Notes under the pieces: generated by a model
Told to the model about the DNA's origin: nothing
Databases searched by the model: none
Seen by the model: only the letters and a program-made list of their open reading frames with translations
Shown: piece by piece, positions 16,492 through 25,055 of the stretch
How positions within the stretch are numbered: position 1 is the stretch's first letter
How the letters are laid out: each line of letters begins with the position of its first letter
Assembly (NCBI GenBank): GCA_905234685.1
Contig: CAJOIR010000013.1
Span: 1 to 48,015 of the forward strand
Source of the DNA: Paludibacteraceae bacterium
GTDB taxonomy: Bacteria > Bacteroidota > Bacteroidia > Bacteroidales > Paludibacteraceae
Reading direction: 5' to 3'
Length of the DNA: 48,015 bases
Position numbers and translations under genes: made by a program

Positions 16492-16929
16492 ATGCGCACA
16501 GCAATATTTCCCGGCTCATTTGACCCTTTCACAATAGGTCATGCCGACATAATACAACGGGCATTGTCACTGTTTGACAATATAATAATCGGTATAGGCA
16601 CTAACTCGCTGAAGCAGTCGATATTTCCCGAAGACAAACGCCTGCAACACATCCAGAAGGCTTACAGCAATGAGCCTCGCGTCAGCGTTGAGATATATAC
16701 AGGTCTGACTGTTGACTTTGCCAAGCAGCATAACGCCCAGTTTATATTGCGTGGCATTCGCTGTGTGGCTGACTTCGAATATGAAAGAAACATGGCAGAA
16801 GCCAACAAGCAACTTGCAGGCTTGGAAACAGTGATTCTCTATACCAGACCTGAATATGCTCATATTTCTTCCACTCTGGTACGCGATTTGTATCAGCATG
16901 GTCAGGATATCACACCATATATCGTATGA
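16492..16929 (+). CDS. coaD: Phosphopantetheine adenylyltransferase
   Basis: Catalyses the fourth step of coenzyme A synthesis, joining ATP and 4'-phosphopantetheine to give dephospho-CoA. The 145-aa product has the nucleotidyltransferase signature FPGSFDPFTIGHADII near the N-terminus (the GH of the (T/H)xGH motif) and the C-terminal ISSTLVRDL motif, plus LRGIRCVADFEYERNMA for pantetheine binding. It starts 10 nt after the acyltransferase and overlaps the S41 protease gene by 4 nt. Confidence 0.96.
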   Translation: MRTAIFPGSFDPFTIGHADIIQRALSLFDNIIIGIGTNSLKQSIFPEDKRLQHIQKAYSNEPRVSVEIYTGLTVDFAKQHNAQFILRGIRCVADFEYERNMAEANKQLAGLETVILYTRPEYAHISSTLVRDLYQHGQDITPYIV

Positions 16930-18623
16930 AACACACATGTCATATCATCCTCATTGCGGTTCTAACAATATGTAATGCCGCATACGCGCAGAAAACAACA
17001 TCACGCATCGAGAAGAATCTGAGCATATACAACGATGTACTCCGCCAACTTGACATCACCTATGCCGACACTCTCAATTACGACGACCTCGTAGCCACAA
17101 GCATACATCAGATGCTGAAAAAGATTGACCCCTACACTGTATATATTCCGGAAGACAAGACTCAAGACCTGCGACTGATGACGACAGGCAAATACGGAGG
17201 TATAGGAGCAATGATAATGCAGCGTCAGGACTCAATGCCGGCTGCCGTAAAGCGTTTCAAACCCAAAGGCGCTGCTGACAGATATGTCAACATATCAGAG
17301 CCGTACGAGAATATGCCTGCTCAGAAGAATGACCTTCGGGCAGGAGATATTCTCATTGAAGTTGACGGCAAAAACGTGGTAGGAAAAACCACAGCGGAAG
17401 TTTCCGCCCTACTCCGAGGAGTGCCTCATTCCGTCCTCAATCTGAAAGTGTTGCGTCCTACAGATGACAAACCATTCACCATCGCCTTCGAGCGTGAGGA
17501 GATAACTCTGCCTCCTGTTTCCTACTTCTCAGCATTACGTCAAGCCGACTATCCTGATACCGACTTCAGCAACAAGCATATAGGATATATCCTATTCTCC
17601 GAATTCACAGAGAACTCTGCAGACTTGTTTCGTCAGGCAGTGGATGAGATGATAGCAACTGACAGTATCAATGCGTTGATTATCGACCTCAGAAACAACG
17701 GCGGCGGAATAATAGACGAAGCAGTGAAAATAATGGGTTTGTTTGTTGACAAAGGCACTGAGATAGTCTCCACCAAAGGCAAGAACAAGAACTCAAACCG
17801 AACTTACAGAACTACCACCCAACCAAGATACAAAGACATGCAGGTGGCAGTGATTGTAAACCACAACTCGGCATCTGCAGCCGAGATAGTGGCAGGTTCA
17901 ATGCAAGACCTTGACCGCGCAACACTCATTGGCACACGCACTTACGGCAAAGGACTCGTGCAGTCGATTAGACCAATAGCCTACAACGGGCACCTGAAAG
18001 TGACTACCTCGAAATACTATATCCCCTCAGGTCGTTGCATTCAGGCTATAGACTACAGCAAACGCAGAGCAGACGGCTCGGTAGAGCGCGTGCCTGACAG
18101 TCTCATACATGAGTTCAAGACCTTGCAAGGGCGTATTGTCAGAGACGGAGGCGGAATAGAGCCTGACATAGTGATTGACGACTCATCCAAGTTTGATATC
18201 ACCTATCCTCTTTACGCTCAGCAGTATATATTCGACTACGCCACTATTTACCGTAACACCCATTCTCAGATAGCACCTGCAAGTGAGTTTGCGCTGACAG
18301 ACGCCGATATTGACGATTTTGTTGACTTCCTCACGCGCAAAGGCTTTACTTACGAAACTGAGACTGCGCGCTTCTACAAAGCGATGCTTGAAGTGGCTCA
18401 CAAAGAGGATATTGACAGCACATTATTAAAGCAACTTGATGACATCAAGGAGAAACTCAACCCTCCGTTTGTGAATGCCGTCAACCAGCACAAAGATGAG
18501 GTCAGGGATATGCTTGCGGCTGAGATAGTGCAACGCTACTGGTTTCAGAAAGGAGCGATAGCCTACTCTCTCAAGGGTGACGAGCAGATTATTAAAGCAA
18601 TAGAACAATTTAACAAACAATAA
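16926..18623 (+). CDS. S41-family carboxy-terminal processing peptidase
   Basis: An exported serine protease of the CtpA/Tsp family (565 aa). A signal peptide covers about 1-21 (ends YAQ). A PDZ domain covers about 85-175 with the DLRAGDILIEVDGKNV segment. The catalytic core has the nucleophile in NSASAAE (314-320) and the general-base Lys342 in TYGKGLVQS, plus LIIDLRNNGGG (251-261). A C-terminal helical region of about 120 residues follows. It probably trims or degrades envelope proteins. It overlaps coaD by 4 nt, and the stop lies only 12 nt before the 5' end of rnpB. Confidence 0.92.
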   Translation: MKHTCHIILIAVLTICNAAYAQKTTSRIEKNLSIYNDVLRQLDITYADTLNYDDLVATSIHQMLKKIDPYTVYIPEDKTQDLRLMTTGKYGGIGAMIMQRQDSMPAAVKRFKPKGAADRYVNISEPYENMPAQKNDLRAGDILIEVDGKNVVGKTTAEVSALLRGVPHSVLNLKVLRPTDDKPFTIAFEREEITLPPVSYFSALRQADYPDTDFSNKHIGYILFSEFTENSADLFRQAVDEMIATDSINALIIDLRNNGGGIIDEAVKIMGLFVDKGTEIVSTKGKNKNSNRTYRTTTQPRYKDMQVAVIVNHNSASAAEIVAGSMQDLDRATLIGTRTYGKGLVQSIRPIAYNGHLKVTTSKYYIPSGRCIQAIDYSKRRADGSVERVPDSLIHEFKTLQGRIVRDGGGIEPDIVIDDSSKFDITYPLYAQQYIFDYATIYRNTHSQIAPASEFALTDADIDDFVDFLTRKGFTYETETARFYKAMLEVAHKEDIDSTLLKQLDDIKEKLNPPFVNAVNQHKDEVRDMLAAEIVQRYWFQKGAIAYSLKGDEQIIKAIEQFNKQ

Positions 18624-18635
18624 CAACAAACAGAA

Positions 18636-18966
18636 TACAGCAGGTCGGTCTGTCGCTGTATGACACTGAGCAATCAGCGTCAGCAGAGGAAAGTCCGGGC
18701 AACACAGAGCATCGCAACGGCTAATTACCGTCAGGCAGCAATGTTTGGTCAATGAAACAGCGACGATGGCATCCGCCCAGCGGATGATGAAACGGTCAAA
18801 CTGCGAGTTGCAAGTTCAAGTAAACCGGCAATAATAATCCTCACAAAGGATATCTGAAGGGTTGCTCGCCCGAGTCGGAGGGTGGAATGCGAGAGAAAGT
18901 TGTAGCAATACTGCTTCGAGATTAATGACAGACGTCAGACAGAACCCGGCTTACAGACCTGCTGTA
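18636..18966 (+). ncRNA. rnpB: RNase P RNA (bacterial class A)
   Basis: Catalytic RNA that matures tRNA 5' ends. The invariant GAGGAAAGTCCGGGC (18686-18700) and the 3' partner ACAGAACCCGGCTTACAG (18940-18957) are present, and the terminal P1 helix TACAGCAGGTC/GACCTGCTGTA closes the molecule at 18636-18646 and 18956-18966. A run of T (from 18966) follows and serves as terminator. No consensus promoter is seen in the 12 nt after the protease stop codon or just before it, so transcription may come from within or upstream of the protease gene. Confidence 0.95.
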
Positions 18967-19000
18967 TTTTTTATTATGACTCAAACATTTCTTTCAAAAT

Positions 19001-20344
19001 ATGAGCAAACTAAACAAAAATATCATTAAGCGCACAAACGAATTTCTCATCAACGACCTTTGGCGCAAGACTGGTGAGGAATTCGGAAAAGGTCGTCGTT
19101 TTGGCTATATGTCGCTGCGAAGCATAGTGATAACTGTCAGAGGTTTCCTTTCGCACGACATCAACATCAGAGCAAATGCCCTAACCTACTCCATGATGTT
19201 TGCCATGGTGCCTATTCTTGCACTTGTGCTGGCGATAGCAAAAGGCTTCGGATTCGAGCAGGTTATCGAAAACAAACTGTATGACAGTTTCCTCGGGCAG
19301 ATGAATGTCGTACCCACGATAATGGGGTTTGTAGAGCGTTATCTTGAGACTGCGCAGGGAGGCGCATTCCTCGGCATCGGATTGCTAGTGTTGCTCTGGT
19401 CGGTTTATTCTTTCTTCAACAACATAGAGACGTCTTTCAACAAAATCTGGCAGGTGAAACGCACCCGCTCATACATGCGGCAGATATCCACCTACCTGAC
19501 CATTCTGCTTCTCATACCGATACTGATGGTAGTCTCGTCAGGCGTGAGCATCTTCATCAACACGGCAACGGCAAGCATCGAGTTTTTCGAGGCGATGGCT
19601 CCCCTCAAGGAGTTTGGAATCAAACTGATGCCATTCCTCACATGCTGGCTTATCTTCTCGTGGATGTACTGGTCGATACCTAATGCCAAAGTGGGAGCAT
19701 GGGCTGCCTTTATACCAGGCATACTGGTTGGCACGCTCTTCCAGTTGTTGCAGATGCTCTCCTTCTATCTGGTTGCCTTCCTCTCGCGCACAAGCATCAT
19801 TTATGGTGCTTTTGCTGCTCTGCCATTGATTCTCACATGGCTGCAACTGTCCTGTCTTTTCATCCTTTCGGGCGCAGAGTTGAGTTTCGCCATACAGAAC
19901 AACGAGGAGTTTGACTATGACAACGACCTGCCATTCATGTCGAGACGATACAAAGACTACATAACGCTATATCTGACATACATCATTGTCCGCCGTTTCG
20001 CTGACGGCCTCGAGCCTGAGACTGCCCACGAGATGGCAGCCAACAACCGTCTGCCGGCACGACTCGTCAACAACCTGCTGTCAAGACTCGTTGAAGTGAA
20101 AGTGTTGCGCGAGACTTATATCGAGGGCAAGGAAGACCGCACTTACGTGCCTGCGCGAGATATCAACACCATTACCGTCGGCAGCGTCATCGGCAGCATC
20201 GACAGGCAGGGGAAAGAACTTTTCCTGCGCAACCCAACAGAAGAGCGTGAGAAGTTCTGGAAACGATATGAGTCTCTCCGCCAGTCGGGAGACGCTGCCA
20301 ACGATCTGCTGATAAAAGATTTTCTTAAGGTAACAAAGGCTTAG
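19001..20344 (+). CDS. YihY/BrkB-family inner-membrane protein
   Basis: A 447-aa protein of the YihY family (historically misnamed RNase BN). The membrane domain spans about 45-300, with six hydrophobic segments; family motifs RANALTYSMMFAMVPILALVLA and YGAFAALPLILTWLQLSCLFILSGAEL are clear. The cytoplasmic C-terminus (about 310-447) resembles a winged-helix-like domain often seen fused in this family (LPARLVNNLLSRLVEVKVLRETYI). A transport role is suspected for the family but unproven. It starts 34 nt after rnpB and 2 nt before recN. Confidence 0.9.
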   Translation: MSKLNKNIIKRTNEFLINDLWRKTGEEFGKGRRFGYMSLRSIVITVRGFLSHDINIRANALTYSMMFAMVPILALVLAIAKGFGFEQVIENKLYDSFLGQMNVVPTIMGFVERYLETAQGGAFLGIGLLVLLWSVYSFFNNIETSFNKIWQVKRTRSYMRQISTYLTILLLIPILMVVSSGVSIFINTATASIEFFEAMAPLKEFGIKLMPFLTCWLIFSWMYWSIPNAKVGAWAAFIPGILVGTLFQLLQMLSFYLVAFLSRTSIIYGAFAALPLILTWLQLSCLFILSGAELSFAIQNNEEFDYDNDLPFMSRRYKDYITLYLTYIIVRRFADGLEPETAHEMAANNRLPARLVNNLLSRLVEVKVLRETYIEGKEDRTYVPARDINTITVGSVIGSIDRQGKELFLRNPTEEREKFWKRYESLRQSGDAANDLLIKDFLKVTKA

Positions 20345-20346
20345 TC

Positions 20347-22029
20347 ATGTTACGACACTTACATATTGAAAACTACGCACTTATCTCCTCGCTTGACATC
20401 GATTTCAGAGAGGGGTTTTCCGTCATGACGGGAGAAACCGGCGCAGGAAAGTCGATAATACTCGGGGCGCTGGCTCTGCTTATGGGCTCGCGCGCTGACT
20501 CGAAGTCAATTACTGAAGGCGAGACGAAATGCGTGGTTGAAGCCGAATTCGACATCAAAGACAACAATCTGCAGACTCTTTTCGCTGACAACGACATAGA
20601 CTTCTCCGAAAACTGCATCATCCGCCGTGAGGTGTTGACGACCGGCAAGTCGCGTGCCTTCATCAACGACACTCCCGTGCAACTGACTCTGCTGAAGAGC
20701 ATTACCGACAGCCTTGTTGACATACATTCACAGCACGAGAATCTTCTGCTGCGCGACGACGCCTTCCAGCTTTCCGTCATCGACTCGGTGGCAGACAACG
20801 GCAAAGAACTGGAAGAATACAGCCGTGAATATGAAAACTACAGGTCGCTGACAGCACAACTCGCAGAACTTAAAGCCTTGGCTGCCAAAAGCAAAGATGA
20901 CAGCGATTACATTCAGTTTCAATACAACCAGTTGCTTGAGGCGCGTCTGCAGGCAGGCGAGGAGACTGAGTTGGAGCAGCAGATGCAACTGTTGCAGCAT
21001 GCCGAGGAGATAAAGAGCGACCTTGCTGCAGCCGCCATGCTGCTTGACGGAGAGACGGCAGGAGCATTGTCTGCCATTAAAGAAGCCCTGCATCACCTGA
21101 AGCATATCGACCGTTTCCTGCCACAGGAGTTGCAGCTGACAGAGCGTCTTGACAGCGCTTATATCGAACTCCGCGACATAGCAGACGAGGCTGCGCGCAT
21201 AGGTGAGGACACCGACTTCAACCCTGCCCTGCTCCAGCAGACGCAGGAGAGGCTCGACATGCTCAACTCACTCATGCAGAAACACAGAGTGAATTCCACC
21301 GAAGAACTGATTGCCCTGCAAGACAACCTGCATGAGAAACTGCAGCGCAACGAGAGTTTCGACGAGGAGATTGCGGCTCTCGAACTAAGAATACAGACTT
21401 CCCTCAAGACTTTAGCCGACAAGGCTGGCATACTGACAGGCACACGCCGTAAAGTGCTCAAAACCATCTCGGAGCAACTCCGGCTGCAATTGGGCAAACT
21501 CGGCATCGCGCATGCCAACATGGATGTAGTGCTGTCAGCAACGGAAGACTTCACACCGACAGGAAGAGACTTCGCGCAGTTTATGTTCGCTGCAAACAAG
21601 AATCAGTCGCTCAGACCTGTGGCTGAAGTGGCGTCAGGAGGCGAGACTGCACGCATCATGCTATGTATCAAGGCTCTCACCGCCGACAAAAAGGGGTTGC
21701 CGACTATCATCTTCGACGAGGTCGATACGGGTATCAGCGGCGAAGTGGCAGACAACATGGGAATACTCATGAGGCAGATTGCAGCAGGCAGACAGATTAT
21801 TGCCATCACACACCTCCCGCAAATCGCTTCGAAAGGCAGCGCTCACTACAAAGTGTTCAAGCGTGACAACGACAGGCGGACGGAAACGCATATTAAACTC
21901 CTGACGGCAGAAGAGCGCATCACAGAGATCGCCACACTACTTTCCGGAGAAAACATCACAGAGGCTGCCCTTGCAAACGCTTCCGAACTTATGCAACAAT
22001 GCAACGGAAGAACTATAGTGCTCCTATAG
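20347..22029 (+). CDS. recN: DNA repair protein RecN
   Basis: SMC-like ATPase that acts early in double-strand break repair. The 560-aa product has Walker A GETGAGKS (29-36), a long coiled coil in the middle (about 160-390, rich in Glu, Gln, Leu), the ABC signature VASGGETARIML and Walker B TIIFDEVDTGISGEVAD, then the D-loop/H region ITHLPQIASKGSAHYKV. Length is normal for the family. The gene follows yihY by 2 nt. The last codons contain a copy of ATGCAACAATGCAAC (21991-22005), a repeat that recurs in nearby non-coding DNA. Confidence 0.96.
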   Translation: MLRHLHIENYALISSLDIDFREGFSVMTGETGAGKSIILGALALLMGSRADSKSITEGETKCVVEAEFDIKDNNLQTLFADNDIDFSENCIIRREVLTTGKSRAFINDTPVQLTLLKSITDSLVDIHSQHENLLLRDDAFQLSVIDSVADNGKELEEYSREYENYRSLTAQLAELKALAAKSKDDSDYIQFQYNQLLEARLQAGEETELEQQMQLLQHAEEIKSDLAAAAMLLDGETAGALSAIKEALHHLKHIDRFLPQELQLTERLDSAYIELRDIADEAARIGEDTDFNPALLQQTQERLDMLNSLMQKHRVNSTEELIALQDNLHEKLQRNESFDEEIAALELRIQTSLKTLADKAGILTGTRRKVLKTISEQLRLQLGKLGIAHANMDVVLSATEDFTPTGRDFAQFMFAANKNQSLRPVAEVASGGETARIMLCIKALTADKKGLPTIIFDEVDTGISGEVADNMGILMRQIAAGRQIIAITHLPQIASKGSAHYKVFKRDNDRRTETHIKLLTAEERITEIATLLSGENITEAALANASELMQQCNGRTIVLL

Positions 22030-22595
22030 TGGTTTGATAGTGGCAAAAAGTTGCAAGAACCCTTTTTTACTTTTTAATTTTTACTTTTTACTTTGCTTCT
22101 GTTGCAAAGTTGCATTGTTGCACATAAAAGAATACTGATACTTTCTGCGGTTTTTCGGAAAAACATATCAACTTTTCGAAAATCCGTATCAACTTTTCCG
22201 GATTTTACCCCCCGAAAACGGGGAGAAAAAATAATCGGTTTGTAGGGGGTTAATAGGGTTTTTAATATTTATATATATATTTATATTTTGCGCGCACGCC
22301 TGAACGCAGTTTTTATGCAACAATGCAACAGAAAGACATATTTTTTCACTTGCACTTCACCTGCGTTTCACATGCGCACGTACGCATTTTTAAGTTCTAT
22401 GAACTTAAACTTTTTCTAAAATCGATTTAAATGCCGTTTTTTGCCCTCTGAGAAACTTTTGCTGCTCGGGCATATTTCTACCATCCGAAGGTTTTTCGTG
22501 GCAAAAATCAAAGATTTTCCACACCGCGTGTATTTGGGGTGCGTTATGGCGTCAAAGGTATGAAAATAGCATTTTCATTTTTCAAGATTATTTCT
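22030..22595. other. Repeat-rich non-coding region between recN and rarA
   Basis: No convincing gene on either strand. It holds: three GTTGCA copies at an 8-bp period (22101-22122); TATCAACTTTTC twice, 21 bp apart (22166-22177, 22187-22198); a palindrome TTTTTCGGAAAAA (22151-22163); a CCCC...GGGG hairpin around 22209-22224; a 30-bp AT tract; CGCGCACGCCTG (22291-22302); ATGCAACAATGCAAC (22315-22329); and a perfect 9-bp inverted repeat TTTAAGTTC-TAT-GAACTTAAA (22389-22409). On the minus strand TACCTTTG at 22560-22553 could be a -7 element reading leftward, though its best -33 is 22 nt away. Such density suggests a regulatory or relict mobile-element region. Confidence 0.6.
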
Positions 22596-22603
22596 TATCT
22601 TTG
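22596..22603 (+). promoter_or_regulatory. -7 promoter element of rarA
   Basis: TATCTTTG matches the Bacteroidales -7 consensus, 67 nt before the rarA ATG. The -33 region is only T-rich (TTTTC), so the promoter is called on the -7 element alone. Confidence 0.5.
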
Positions 22604-22621
22604 CAGCGTGGAAGAACAAAA

Positions 22622-22665
22622 ATCGTAAATAACCAAATCGTAAATCGTAAATAACCAAATCGTAA
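22622..22665 (+). repeat. Perfect 22-bp tandem repeat in the rarA leader
   Basis: Two identical 22-bp copies (22622-22643, 22644-22665), each beginning and ending in ATCGTAA, so that heptamer occurs four times. The array ends 5 nt before the rarA ATG, within its 5' untranslated region. Confidence 0.95.
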
Positions 22666-22670
22666 ATACC

Positions 22671-23942
22671 ATGTTGCCTCTTGCAGAAAGATTACGGCCA
22701 AAGACTCTTGACGAATACATAGGTCAGACGCATCTCGTAGGTGAAGGCGCCATACTCCGTCAGATGATAGAGAGCGGCAACCTCTCTTCTTTCATCCTGT
22801 GGGGTCCTCCGGGTGTGGGAAAGACCACTCTGGCAAAGATAATAGCCAACCGTCTTGAGCGGCCTTTCTACACGTTGTCGGCAGTGACGGCAGGTGTGAA
22901 AGAAGTGCGTGAGGTGATTGAGAAGGCCCGTCGCAGCAGCGGTCTGTTCTCGCAAAACGGCAATGCCATACTTTTCATCGATGAGATTCACCGTTTCAGC
23001 AAGTCACAGCAGGACAGTCTGCTCGGCGCAGTTGAGCAAGGTCTGATAACACTGATTGGGGCAACCACCGAGAATCCCTCCTTTGAGGTCATCACCCCCC
23101 TGCTCTCCCGTTGCCAGGTATATGTGCTCAAGAGTCTCAGCAAAGAAGACCTGCTCGTGTTGCTCAACAGGGCGCTGACCACCGACACAGTCCTGAAAAC
23201 GAAACACATAGAGGTAAACCAGACCGACAGCCTGCTGCGCTATTCAGGAGGCGATGCAAGAAAACTGCTCAACATAATCGAGATAGTGACCAATGCCGCT
23301 GATTCCGACGACATCGTTATCGACAACGAGACTGTCACCTCGCGGCTTCAGCAGAATCCCCTTGCTTACGACAAAGACGGCGAGATGCATTACGACATCA
23401 TCTCAGCCTTCATCAAGTCGATTCGCGGAAGCGACCCTGACGCAGCATTGTACTGGCTTGCGCGCATGGTTGAGGCGGGTGAAGACCCCAAGTTCATAGC
23501 ACGCAGATTAGTCATCTCGGCGGCAGAAGACATAGGCCTTGCCAACCCCAATGCGCTGCTGATTGCCAACGCCTGCTTCGACATACTCACCAAGATAGGC
23601 TGGCCTGAAGGACGCATACCGCTTGCCGAGGCTACCGTCTATCTTGCCACCTCGCAGAAGAGCAACTCGGCGTATCTCGGCATAGAGAACGCGTTGGCAG
23701 AAGTAAGAAACAGCGGCAATCTACCTGTGCCTCTGCATCTTAGAAACGCACCGACAGAGTTGATGAAGGAGTTGGGATATGCTGAGGAATACAAATACGC
23801 TCACGACTACAGGAATCATTTTGTCAGACAGCAATATCTGCCCGACAATCTGCAGGGCACACATTTCTGGCAGGCGCAAGGCAATCCTGCAGAGCAGCGC
23901 ATAGCCGAGTGGATGAATAAATTGTGGAAAGAATACGAATAA
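22671..23942 (+). CDS. rarA: Replication-associated recombination protein A (MgsA/RarA)
   Basis: AAA+ ATPase related to clamp loaders that acts at stalled replication forks. The 423-aa product starts MLPLAERLRPKTLDEYIGQ, has Walker [10 protein letters not shown] (about 45-53), Walker B LFIDEIHRFSKSQQD, sensor 1 GATTENPSFEV, and the C-terminal tetramerisation region (GSDPDAALYWLARMVEAGEDPKFIARRL and beyond). The stop codon overlaps the hemW start by 1 nt (TAATG). It begins a long plus-strand run of closely spaced genes. Confidence 0.96.
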   Translation: MLPLAERLRPKTLDEYIGQTHLVGEGAILRQMIESGNLSSFILWGPPGVGKTTLAKIIANRLERPFYTLSAVTAGVKEVREVIEKARRSSGLFSQNGNAILFIDEIHRFSKSQQDSLLGAVEQGLITLIGATTENPSFEVITPLLSRCQVYVLKSLSKEDLLVLLNRALTTDTVLKTKHIEVNQTDSLLRYSGGDARKLLNIIEIVTNAADSDDIVIDNETVTSRLQQNPLAYDKDGEMHYDIISAFIKSIRGSDPDAALYWLARMVEAGEDPKFIARRLVISAAEDIGLANPNALLIANACFDILTKIGWPEGRIPLAEATVYLATSQKSNSAYLGIENALAEVRNSGNLPVPLHLRNAPTELMKELGYAEEYKYAHDYRNHFVRQQYLPDNLQGTHFWQAQGNPAEQRIAEWMNKLWKEYE

Positions 23943-25051
23943 TGTCAGGCGTTTACATACATATTCCTTTCTGCAAGTCACGGTGTGGATACTGCGACTT
24001 CTTCTCAACGACACTACTCTCTCTGAGAAACGACTATGTGTCTGCCCTCATTGAGGAGATGCGTGCAAGAAGGAGTTACCTGACTGACGAGGTCAGCACC
24101 ATATATTTCGGCGGAGGCACTCCCTCACTTCTCTCCGTGGCGCAGATACTGCGGATTCTCAGTGAACTCAGGCAACTTTTCAGTGTTGCCGCAGACGCCG
24201 AGATTACGCTCGAAGCCAATCCCTCAGACCTCAATGACGAATATCTGACGGGGTTACGGCAGGCAGGAATCAACCGTCTGAGCATCGGAGTGCAGTCGTT
24301 TGACAACAGGATGCTTGCTCTCATGGGCAGACGGCATACGGCAGATGAGGCGCGCAAGGCAGTAAAAGCAGCATCTGAGGCAGGATTCGGCAACATTAGC
24401 ATCGACCTCATCTATGGTTTGCCAGGGCAGACTGTCGAGGCGTGGTCACGCGAGTTGGAGGCAGCGCTCGGCATGAAAGTGCAACACATAAGCACTTACT
24501 GCCTTACATACGAATCAGGCACACCTTTTGCTAAGATGAAGGAGGCGGGAAAACTGCAGGCGGCAGACGATGACACTGTGAATGAGATGTATGCGCTATT
24601 GGTTAAGACACTGACTGACAACGGATATGAGCATTATGAAGTGTCGAATTTCGCGTTGCCTGAGTATTATTCGCGTCATAATTCCGCATACTGGAATAGC
24701 ACTCCCTACCTCGGCATAGGCGCAGGAGCACATTCCTACAACAGGGTTTCACGGCAGTGGAATCAGTGTCAACTGGAGCAGTATATATCCGCTGCAATGT
24801 CACACACTCTGCAACCTGAAACAGAAACCCTGACGGAAAAAGACAAATACAACGAGACTGTGATGCTGTCGCTGCGCACAAAAGCAGGCATCAGCCTCTC
24901 AAGCCTTGACGGAGGCAAGCGCAGTTACTGCCTTAAGCAGGCTGACAGTTTCCTCCAAAGCGGCAAACTGACAATAACAGACAACAGACTTGTTGCCACA
25001 GCAGATGGCATCAACATACTAAATATCATAACAGAACACTTAATGCAATAA
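23942..25051 (+). CDS. hemW: Radical SAM protein HemW
   Basis: Heme chaperone-like radical SAM protein, formerly annotated as anaerobic coproporphyrinogen oxidase. The ATG at 23942 gives 369 aa starting MSGVYIHIPFCKSRCGYCDF, where CxxxCxxC binds the 4Fe-4S cluster. Further motifs: YFGGGTPSLL, NRLSIGVQSF and DLIYGLPGQT. It lacks the extra N-terminal features of true HemN. A GTG 18 nt upstream is in frame but would overlap rarA and add unrelated residues. PBP1A follows after 4 nt. Confidence 0.94.
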   Translation: MSGVYIHIPFCKSRCGYCDFFSTTLLSLRNDYVSALIEEMRARRSYLTDEVSTIYFGGGTPSLLSVAQILRILSELRQLFSVAADAEITLEANPSDLNDEYLTGLRQAGINRLSIGVQSFDNRMLALMGRRHTADEARKAVKAASEAGFGNISIDLIYGLPGQTVEAWSRELEAALGMKVQHISTYCLTYESGTPFAKMKEAGKLQAADDDTVNEMYALLVKTLTDNGYEHYEVSNFALPEYYSRHNSAYWNSTPYLGIGAGAHSYNRVSRQWNQCQLEQYISAAMSHTLQPETETLTEKDKYNETVMLSLRTKAGISLSSLDGGKRSYCLKQADSFLQSGKLTITDNRLVATADGINILNIITEHLMQ

Positions 25052-25055
25052 AGAT

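Noticed and set aside
22317..22670. Small genes in the recN-rarA gap
   Set aside because: Only very short open frames exist on either strand, without promoter plus start context or recognisable product.
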